Shown: one piece after another, positions 18,113 to 24,336 of the stretch
How the letters are laid out: every line of letters begins with the position of its first letter
Position numbering within the stretch: position 1 is the stretch's first letter
NCBI RefSeq assembly: GCF_008642375.1
Contig: NZ_CP029194.1
Coordinates: 2,976,001-3,040,000, forward strand
Length of the DNA stretch: 64,000 nt
Reading direction: 5' to 3'
Source of the DNA: Streptomyces venezuelae
Lineage (GTDB): Bacteria; Actinomycetota; Actinomycetes; Streptomycetales; Streptomycetaceae
The notes under the pieces: model-generated
What the model saw: only the letters and a program-made list of their open reading frames with translations
Told to the model about the DNA's origin: nothing
Database searches by the model: none
Translations under genes and position numbers: made by a program

Positions 18113-18138
18113 AACTGCGGGCGGGAAAAGGGAATTCC
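18113..18138 (-). promoter_or_regulatory. Possible second sigma-R type promoter before the binding-protein gene
   Basis: On the minus strand, GGAAT (18134-18138), 18 nt, then GTT (18113-18115). The match is exact, but the predicted transcription start would leave only ~14 nt before the ATG, with the Shine-Dalgarno at the very 5' end. It may be chance. Confidence 0.3.
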
Positions 18139-18294
18139 GCGCAGGCAGCGGCGAGCGGCGACTTCCGGGAGAAATGACGGAGCACCGGAACAGCACAGGG
18201 GAAAGCCGCGCCTGCGGGAGGAAACACCCGGGCGCGGAAAGGCGTCGGCGGTGACGTGAATGCGAAAGAGGGCCGACGTGCGCTCGGGTTGGCG

Positions 18295-18390
18295 TCAGCT
18301 ACAGAGAATGTCGGCCACGGCGTGCCGGGTCACGCCGATGAGCGCCAGCTCAATGGCGGCGCGATCGAAGGCGACGTGACGGTGCGACAT
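18295..18390 (-). CDS. Putative 31-residue leader peptide upstream of the peptide transporter
   Basis: A short ORF (ATG 18390, TGA 18295-18297) beginning MSHRHVAFDRAAIE and ending ADILCS. The RHV near the start and a Cys at the end recall the short actinobacterial leader peptides found ahead of sulfur or amino-acid uptake genes. No Shine-Dalgarno is present. A strong promoter ends 7 nt before the ATG, so the message would begin at the ATG itself and be translated leaderless. About 200 nt separate its stop from the binding-protein start, enough for an attenuator. Too short for a confident family call. Confidence 0.5.
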   Translation of the reverse strand: MSHRHVAFDRAAIELALIGVTRHAVADILCS

Positions 18391-18397
18391 GCCGAGA

Positions 18398-18426
18398 AAT
18401 ATGAACGAACGCACGAGCGATGTCAA
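18398..18426 (-). promoter_or_regulatory. Sigma-70 (HrdB) type promoter of the peptide-transport operon
   Basis: On the minus strand, TTGACA (18421-18426), a 17-nt spacer, then CATATT (18398-18403). The predicted +1 falls on the ATG of the leader ORF. The rest of the gene-free stretch 18094-18536 shows no other convincing gene. It carries a GTCGG/CCGAC type inverted repeat downstream of the leader ORF, and the 5' half belongs to the neighbouring gene's downstream side. Confidence 0.7.
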
Positions 18427-18536
18427 CGCGCAATACGGGATTCCCGAGACGCGCGTCTCACCATGTGATCATCGCTCGGCGGACGCGCGCTCGGCACGCC
18501 GCCCGGCGCGCGATGACCGTGGGACCGGACGGAACA

Positions 18537-20081
18537 TCAACTTCCGGGATACACCCAGGGGTTGGGGCGGCAGGCGATTCCGTCGACCTTCAGCGACTTC
18601 GTCTGCTGCTGCATCACGGGCGCGAGCGCGCCGGGAGTCGCGCAGCTCACGTGCCCGTGCCCGAGCCGGTGCCCGACCTCGTGGTTGATGAGCATCTGGC
18701 GGTACGCGTACATGGCCTTGGGCCCGAAGGTCTCCGAGCCCTGCGCCCAGCGGAAAGCGTTGATCATCACGCGCTCGGTGCTGGCGGAATCGCAGGACAC
18801 GTTGTCGACCGTCGTGTCGAGTCCGGACTTCCGGCACCACTCCCCGGTGGTGCCGGGGCTCGCGAGGGTGATGACGAACTGGGGCTCCCCGGAGGAGATC
18901 CGCTCGAAGGTCATCGCGCCCTGACCGGCCCAACTGCGTTCGTCGTTGAGCGTCTTGTGCACGGCCGAGGCGAAAAGCCGGGCGTCGAGCCCGATCCCCT
19001 TCTCGACGTCGATCCGATAGCGGACGAGGCGCCCCTTGCCCGGCGCCTTCTGGAAGCCCGGCACGGCCTCGAAGTCCCCGGAGCCGGTCAACTTCGGGTC
19101 GATCGGGAACTGACGCGTCATGAGCTGCTCGTACGTCGGCGCCGGGGCCGAAGCGGACGCGGACGGCGCGGCAGGGGCGGCGGTCGACGGGCGTGACGGG
19201 GTGACCCGGTCGTCGGAGCGGGAGGCGGAGTCGTCGCCCTCGGCCCGCTCGGCCGGCCCGTCGGCCGCGTGGGCGACGCTCGGCGCGTCCGCCCGGTCGG
19301 CGACCTGTCCGGCGACGACGACGGCGAGGACGGTGGTGACGGCGGCGGCCGCGATACCGGTCAGGGTGCGGCCCTTGAAGGTCCGGCCGGCGGACCCGTC
19401 GACCGGGGTCCCGTCGCCGTTCTCCGTGCCGTCGTCCGCGCCGGCCGCGCTCTCGCGCCGGGGTCCGGGGATGAACGGCCCCTGAGGGTCGGCCTGTTCG
19501 GCCACATGCGTGTCCTGCTCGGGCGCGGCGGCCCGGTGCGAGCCGCGCCGGTGGCCGTAGCCCTCGGGCCGCGGCCCGGCGCCCTCGTCGTGCTGCGGAT
19601 GGCCGCCGCGTACGGGAGTGGTGCCGTAGGCGGGGATGCCGTACGCGGGCGTGCCCGGGGTGCCGTGCGCGGGGGTGTCGAAGACCCCGCCGCCGTACCC
19701 CTGACCGCTGGAGGTCCGACCGCCGTAGCCCTGACCGCCGTACGACTGGGGTCCGGACGGCTGCCGGCCGTACGACTGGGGTCCGTACTGAGGCGCCCCG
19801 GACTGCGGGGTCCCGTACTGCGGGGTCCCGTGCGCCGGTGTCCCGTACTGCGGTGTCCCGTGCGCCGGCGTGCCGGTGGCGTCCTGGCCGTCGCCCGGCG
19901 CCCTGCGCCGGCGTCCCGTCCCCCCGGCCTGTCCGGGTGCTTCCCCGGTCTGCCCGGTACCCGCCGTCCGGGGCTGTCCGGCCGCGCCCTGCGCCGCCGT
20001 CCCCGCCGTCCGTCCGGCCGCCGCGCGCTGCTCGGTGCCGGGCACCGAGGGCGCGGGGCCCTTGCGACTATGTCGTCCCAC
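18537..20081 (-). CDS. DUF3152 membrane-anchored protein with metzincin-like zinc motif
   Basis: 514 residues. The cytoplasmic N-terminal half (~1-235) is rich in Gly/Tyr/Gln/Pro, with repeats of the type GTPQYGTPAHG. One membrane helix lies at ~239-258, then a Ser/Pro/Ala linker and the DUF3152 domain outside (~310-514). The domain holds HEVGHRLGHGH (467-477), which fits the HExxHxxGxxH zinc signature of metzincin proteases, with a Met (~490) placed like a Met-turn. Four Cys may form disulfides. GTG 20081 lies 9 nt after the stop of the upstream hydrolase, with GGGAG inside that gene. Open frame to 20306 overlaps the hydrolase and is rejected. Protease activity is inferred. Confidence 0.85.
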   Translation of the reverse strand: MGRHSRKGPAPSVPGTEQRAAAGRTAGTAAQGAAGQPRTAGTGQTGEAPGQAGGTGRRRRAPGDGQDATGTPAHGTPQYGTPAHGTPQYGTPQSGAPQYGPQSYGRQPSGPQSYGGQGYGGRTSSGQGYGGGVFDTPAHGTPGTPAYGIPAYGTTPVRGGHPQHDEGAGPRPEGYGHRRGSHRAAAPEQDTHVAEQADPQGPFIPGPRRESAAGADDGTENGDGTPVDGSAGRTFKGRTLTGIAAAAVTTVLAVVVAGQVADRADAPSVAHAADGPAERAEGDDSASRSDDRVTPSRPSTAAPAAPSASASAPAPTYEQLMTRQFPIDPKLTGSGDFEAVPGFQKAPGKGRLVRYRIDVEKGIGLDARLFASAVHKTLNDERSWAGQGAMTFERISSGEPQFVITLASPGTTGEWCRKSGLDTTVDNVSCDSASTERVMINAFRWAQGSETFGPKAMYAYRQMLINHEVGHRLGHGHVSCATPGALAPVMQQQTKSLKVDGIACRPNPWVYPGS

Positions 20082-20089
20082 GCCCCGGA

Positions 20090-21055
20090 TCAGCTCCCGC
20101 CGTCTTCGGCGATCAGTTCCCGCGCGGCCTGGGCGACCGTCTCGGGGTACTCCATCATCGCCACGTGCCCCGCCTCCGGCAGGGTCAGCAGGCGCGAGCC
20201 ACGGAAGGCGGCGGCCGCCTTCCGGGCCATCCGGTACGAGACGAGCTGGTCGCGTCCGCCGTAGACGAGCAGCGTCGGCGCGAGCACACGCTCGGCCTGC
20301 CGCCACAGTCCGTGCTGACCGCCGAGCGTGTAGGCGTCGACGATGCCGCGCGAGGAGCGGGCCATCGCGTCCCAGAAGTACGGGAGCTCCAGGCGCCGCT
20401 CCATCTCCTCGACGGCGTGCAGGAAGCCCTCGTCGGTGACCCGGCCGGGGTCCCCGTAACAGAGCGAGAGGACTCCGCGGACCCGCTGCTCGGGCGTCCA
20501 GTCCCGGGAGAGCTTCGCGAAGAGCGAGGCGACGCCGGGCACCGCGAGCAGCACGGTGGGCCAGGCGGTGCGCTGGGCGCGCAGCTCGGGCAGGGCCGGG
20601 GAGATCAGCGTGAGGGTGCGGACCAGGTCGGGCCGGACGGCGGCGACGCGGGTGGCGACGGCGCCGCCCAGCGAGTTGCCGAAGAGGTGGACGGGTCCGC
20701 GTCCGCCGGCGTCCAGGAGCCGGATGACGGCCCGGGCGTGCCCGGTGACGGAGTAGTTGCCGTCGTCGGGCGGCGGGGAGTCGCCGAAGCCGGGCAGGTC
20801 GACGGCCTCGCCGTCGACCTGGTCCGCGAGCAGCGGCATGAGCGGCGACCAGTTCTGCGAGGAGCCGCCGAGGCCGTGGACGTACAGCGCGGGCGGCAGA
20901 CCGGCGCGGGCGCCGGGGCGGGCGCGCACGGTGAGGGTGAGTCCGGGCAGGGCGACGGAGCGGAGCTCCTCGCCGTCGGCGACCCGTACGGGGCGGATCC
21001 GCGGCGCCTGCGGTGCGGCGGCGGTCCGGGTTTCCGGCAGCTCGGTCGAGGGCAT
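20090..21055 (-). CDS. Alpha/beta hydrolase
   Basis: 321 residues. The oxyanion region is YVHGLGGS, the nucleophile elbow GNSLGG (Ser ~147), the Asp sits in GGRDQLV and the His in AGHVAMME, so all triad members are present. No signal peptide, so cytosolic. Substrate unknown; such proteins are esterases, lipases or C-C hydrolases. The ATG follows a TAATAT element by 7 nt on the minus strand (21063-21068) with no Shine-Dalgarno, so the message may be leaderless. It is probably cotranscribed with the DUF3152 gene 9 nt downstream. Confidence 0.9.
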   Translation of the reverse strand: MPSTELPETRTAAAPQAPRIRPVRVADGEELRSVALPGLTLTVRARPGARAGLPPALYVHGLGGSSQNWSPLMPLLADQVDGEAVDLPGFGDSPPPDDGNYSVTGHARAVIRLLDAGGRGPVHLFGNSLGGAVATRVAAVRPDLVRTLTLISPALPELRAQRTAWPTVLLAVPGVASLFAKLSRDWTPEQRVRGVLSLCYGDPGRVTDEGFLHAVEEMERRLELPYFWDAMARSSRGIVDAYTLGGQHGLWRQAERVLAPTLLVYGGRDQLVSYRMARKAAAAFRGSRLLTLPEAGHVAMMEYPETVAQAARELIAEDGGS

Positions 21056-21196
21056 GGCCGCAATATTACGAGACGATCACGCGAGGGCGTGTGTGGGTGC
21101 CGTCACAAGTGCGTGTGCGGCGGGGCGCGTGTGCTCCTACGCTCGAAGTGAGGGCCATCGGAGAGGACCGCGACCCCGCGCGCCGGAAGGAACCGC

Positions 21197-21412
21197 ATGA
21201 CTGTCGATCCGACCGAGCCGGACACATTCGCCGAGGAAGAGGACGCCGTGCTCGACCAGGAAATCCCCGAGGCCGACGCGGCCGAGCAGCACACCGAACT
21301 GCAGCAGCGCGAGGACGAGCACCCCACTCATATCGAGCACGAGTCGGCGACCGAGGCCGACGCGTCCGATCAGGCGCGTGTCGTCGCGCTCGACGAGGAC
21401 GACTACCGCTGA
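21197..21412 (+). CDS. Small acidic protein, unknown function
   Basis: 71 residues, rich in Glu, Asp, Ala and Gln and without a hydrophobic segment, so probably disordered and cytosolic. GGAAGGA lies 6 nt before the ATG, which supports real translation. The promoter is probably in the 141-bp divergent region shared with the hydrolase. I do not recognise a family. Confidence 0.75.
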   Translation: MTVDPTEPDTFAEEEDAVLDQEIPEADAAEQHTELQQREDEHPTHIEHESATEADASDQARVVALDEDDYR

Positions 21413-21558
21413 TTTGTTCGGTTTAATCTTGAATCGACTGTCGACCAGGGCGTCCGGTCCATGAAATTCTGCGTTCGCACCGCGCACAGCCGGGTTACCC
21501 AAAAGTACGATGGCGACGCGGCGCGACAGCGCGCATGGATCGATTCTTGGGAGGCCGC

Positions 21559-22218
21559 GTGAGCGCCATCGAGCAGACAGAGGCAGCACGCCCTCGGGGC
21601 ACGCGCCTGCCGCGACGTGCCCGACGGAACCAGCTGCTCGGCGCGGCCCAGGAGGTCTTCGTCGCCCAGGGGTACCACTCGGCCGCGATGGACGACATCG
21701 CCGAGCGCGCGGGCGTCAGCAAGCCCGTGCTCTACCAGCACTTCCCCGGAAAGCTGGAGCTCTACCTGGCCCTGCTCGACCAGCACTGCGAGTCCCTCCT
21801 CCTGGCGGTGCGCACGGCCCTGGCCTCCACCACCGACAACAAGCTGCGCGTCGCGGCCACGATGGACGCCTACTTCGCGTACGTCGAGGACGAGGGCGGC
21901 GCCTTCCGGCTCGTCTTCGAGTCCGATCTGACCAACGAGCCCGCGGTGCGCGAGCGCGTGGACCGGGTCAGCCTGCAGTGCGCCGAGGCGATCTCCGACG
22001 TCATCGCCGAGGACACCGGGCTCTCCAAGGACGAGTCGATGCTGCTCGCCGTGGGGCTCGGCGGAGTCTCCCAGGTCGTCGCCCGCTACTGGCTGTCCAG
22101 CGAGTCCAAGATCCCCCGCGAGAAGGCCGTGGGCCTGCTGACCTCGCTCGCCTGGCGCGGCATCGCGGGCTTCCCGCTGCACCCGGCCGAGGGCCAGCTG
22201 AGCGCCGAGGGCCACTGA
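21559..22218 (+). CDS. TetR/AcrR family transcriptional regulator
   Basis: 219 residues. The N-terminal helix-turn-helix (~25-70) contains MDDIAERAGVSKPVLYQHF, the hallmark TetR recognition helix. The C-terminal ligand-binding helices are variable. GTG 21559 has GGGAGG 4 nt upstream and is preferred over ATG 21535. No obvious target lies next to it; the small acidic gene before it and DUF3107 after it are candidates only by position. The ligand cannot be predicted. Confidence 0.93.
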   Translation: MSAIEQTEAARPRGTRLPRRARRNQLLGAAQEVFVAQGYHSAAMDDIAERAGVSKPVLYQHFPGKLELYLALLDQHCESLLLAVRTALASTTDNKLRVAATMDAYFAYVEDEGGAFRLVFESDLTNEPAVRERVDRVSLQCAEAISDVIAEDTGLSKDESMLLAVGLGGVSQVVARYWLSSESKIPREKAVGLLTSLAWRGIAGFPLHPAEGQLSAEGH

Positions 22219-22386
22219 GCCGCGTCACCGGCCCCTCCCCGTCCCGGTCCCGGTCCCGGGGCATTCCCTCGGGCTGTTCGCTCCTGGCGTGCCGCCGCTG
22301 AGCCGTACGCGTCCCCTCACCGGGCTAATGTGTGCAGCGTACGGCGCGGAAGTCGCGCAACGCTGACCGTTCGGAGGGACATAGCC

Positions 22387-22614
22387 GTGGAGGTCAAGAT
22401 CGGCGTGCAGCACGCACCCCGGGAGATCGTTCTGGAGAGCGGGCAGTCCGCCGAGGAGGTGGAGCGCGCGGTGGCCGACGCTCTGGCCGGCAAGGTGCAG
22501 CTGCTCAGCCTCTCGGACGAGAAGGGCCGCAAGGTCCTCATCCCGTCCGAGAAGATCGCGTACGTGGAGCTCGGCGAGCCCGCCGTGCGTCGGGTGGGCT
22601 TCGGCGCCCTCTGA
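22387..22614 (+). CDS. DUF3107 family protein
   Basis: 75 residues beginning MEVKIGVQHAPREIVLESGQ, a family conserved across actinobacteria and often next to a TetR regulator and the DEAD-box helicase. It has no membrane segment. The GTG start has GGAGGGA at good spacing. Closed by a strong terminator. No function is established. Confidence 0.9.
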   Translation: MEVKIGVQHAPREIVLESGQSAEEVERAVADALAGKVQLLSLSDEKGRKVLIPSEKIAYVELGEPAVRRVGFGAL

Positions 22615-22630
22615 GTCCCGGATCTACGGG

Positions 22631-22667
22631 AAAGGCCCGGCGGACCGTCACGGTCCGCCGGGCCTTT
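22631..22667. terminator. Hairpin terminator after DUF3107
   Basis: A perfect 17-bp stem (22631-22647 with 22651-22667) and a 3-nt loop, flanked by AAA and TTT. Confidence 0.9.
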
Positions 22668-22791
22668 CGTCTGTCCCCCTGCGGCCGAACGGCCACGTCA
22701 GGGGGTACGGGGAGGATTGCCGTCCGAGCGCCGGGGGTAGGAGGGCTACGACCGCAACACCCGCCCCGCAGCACCCGCGAGGTGATCCGCC

Positions 22792-23061
22792 GTGTTCCTG
22801 GAAGCTCTCGGTTCCGCTCTGCTCGGCTTCGCCCTGGCCTGGGCCGCCGTGCACCGGCTGGCCGACCGCCTCCCCTCCCGGGGGACCGTCCTCATGACCG
22901 GCGCGCTGGGCGGCGTCTTCGGCGCGCTCGTCACGCACGGGGCACTGGGCCCCGGTCACTTCCTCGCCACCCTCATCGGTGCGGTGGCGGTCGCGGCGGT
23001 GCTGCTCTCCCTGCTGATCCGCCCGGCCTCGCGCAGGCTGCGGCGATCAGCGGCGGCGTGA
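22792..23061 (+). CDS. Small membrane protein, unknown function
   Basis: 89 residues with three hydrophobic helices (~1-20, 34-52, 57-77) and a positively charged C-terminal tail (RRLRRS), consistent with a cytoplasmic end. GTG start with GAGG ~6 nt upstream. Convergent with the ferritin-like gene across a tandem repeat. I recognise no family. Confidence 0.75.
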   Translation: MFLEALGSALLGFALAWAAVHRLADRLPSRGTVLMTGALGGVFGALVTHGALGPGHFLATLIGAVAVAAVLLSLLIRPASRRLRRSAAA

Positions 23062-23070
23062 GCAGCGCCG

Positions 23071-23216
23071 CTCGGCGACGTAGAGGAAGCCTCGGACGTA
23101 CGAGAGGCCTCGGACGTACGAGAGGCCTCGGACGTACGAGAGGCCTCGGACGTACGAGAGGCCTCGGACGTACGAGAGGCCTCGGACGTACGAGAAGCTC
23201 CGGACGTACAGGAGAG
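23071..23216. repeat. 18-bp tandem repeat array
   Basis: Six consecutive units of CTCGGACGTACGAGAGGC run from 23091 to 23198 (units 1-5 identical, the sixth with one change). Degenerate partial copies lie on both sides. The junction between units contains the palindrome GAGGCCTC flanked by CGTACG-like ends, so the RNA from either strand could form serial hairpins. It fills the space between two convergent genes. No spacers separate the units, so it is not CRISPR. Confidence 0.95.
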
Positions 23217-23218
23217 CC

Positions 23219-23950
23219 CTAGGCGGCCAGGCCGAGGGCGGCCATGCGCTTGGTGTGGGCCTCGGTGATCCGGGAGAACATCCGGCCGACCTCGGCGAGG
23301 TCGAAGCCGTCCGCGACACCGCCGACCAGCATCGTCGACAGCGCGTCGCGCTCGGCGACCACACGCTGGGCCTGCGAGAGCGCCTCGCCCATCAGGCGGC
23401 GCGCCCAGAGGGCGAGCCTGCCGCCGACGCGGGGGTCGGCGTCGATCGCCGCACGGACCTTCTCCACGGCGAAGTTGCCGTGGCCGGTGTCGTCGAGCAC
23501 CGACAGGACGAGCCCGCGGGTGTCGGAGTCGAGCCGGGCCGCGACCTCCCGGTAGAAGTCGCTGGCGATCGAGTCGCCGACGTACGCCTTGACGAGGCCC
23601 TCCAGCCAGTCCGACGGCGCGGTCTGGCGGTGGAAGTCGTCGAGCGCCTTGGCGAAGGGCTCCATCGCGGCGGTCGGCTCGGCCTCGACGGCCGCGAGCC
23701 GGTCCCGCAGCTGCTCGAAGTGGTGGAACTCGGCGGTGGCCATCTTCGCCAGCTCCGCCTTGTCCGCGAGGGTCGGCGCCAGCTTGGCGTCCTCGGCGAG
23801 CCGCTCGAAGGCCGCCAGCTCTCCGTAGGCCAGCGCGCCGAGGAGGTCGATCACGGCGGCGCGGTACTGGGGCTCGGCGGATGCCGTGGCCCAGTCCTCG
23901 GCGGCGATCCCGGTCGGTGTGGCGTTGTCAGGCGTCTCCATGGAGCGCAC
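23219..23950 (-). CDS. Ferritin-like fold protein (MiaE-like)
   Basis: About 243 residues, helical throughout. Metal-ligand style motifs are GELAAFERLAED, EFHHFEQ (ExxH) and a later E/D-rich helix around DDTGHGNF, as in ferritin-like diiron proteins related to tRNA-hydroxylase MiaE. GTG 23950 is preferred over ATG 23941 because GGGAG lies 9 nt upstream. Widely conserved in Streptomyces beside the DEAD-box helicase. Substrate and even enzymatic activity are unproven. Confidence 0.85.
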   Translation of the reverse strand: MRSMETPDNATPTGIAAEDWATASAEPQYRAAVIDLLGALAYGELAAFERLAEDAKLAPTLADKAELAKMATAEFHHFEQLRDRLAAVEAEPTAAMEPFAKALDDFHRQTAPSDWLEGLVKAYVGDSIASDFYREVAARLDSDTRGLVLSVLDDTGHGNFAVEKVRAAIDADPRVGGRLALWARRLMGEALSQAQRVVAERDALSTMLVGGVADGFDLAEVGRMFSRITEAHTKRMAALGLAA

Positions 23951-24336
23951 AATAGCCCGCTCCCGCCGCCGGGAAGGCCCTGGTCAGTCAGTGTGACCGT
24001 GCCCTCATCACGTTTTCTCCCAACACACATGCACGATTCCGGGGTACAGTGATAAAGCGCCTGCTGAGTATGCGGACATGCTTTCGCACGTTCGGACGTA
24101 CACGGTGGGCCGACTCATGAATGAGGATGCCCGGTCGGTGGCCCGATCGGCTCCGGCCCGACAGCCCTTCCGGCGGACCCGCGGAAGGGTCACCTCAGCG
24201 GTACGACGCTCGAGCGACGGCAGTGGTCCCGTGCCACCTGGCCGGCTGTGATCTCCCCAGATCCGGCAGCCAGTGTTCCGGCACGGTACGACCCCCAGCG
24301 TTCGCCTCGTACCGCGTCCACAGAAGAGGCAGCACC
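23951..24336. promoter_or_regulatory. Divergent region and long leader of the helicase gene
   Basis: A 386-bp gene-free stretch. TACAGT (24045-24050) is a likely -10 element for the helicase, which would give a leader of ~280 nt. The leader contains a hairpin (24165-24172 with 24182-24189). Open frame runs through it from ATG 24121, but the translated residues do not resemble a helicase and the codon pattern is weak. A 23-codon GTG ORF from 24049 has no ribosome site. A long structured leader would suit cold- or RNA-structure-dependent control. Confidence 0.45.

Noticed and set aside
23091-23198. CRISPR array
   Set aside because: Units are directly adjacent with no spacers, and no cas genes are nearby.
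24049-24120. Short GTG ORF in the helicase leader
   Set aside because: The GTG overlaps the -10 element and has no ribosome site; no reason to think it is translated.
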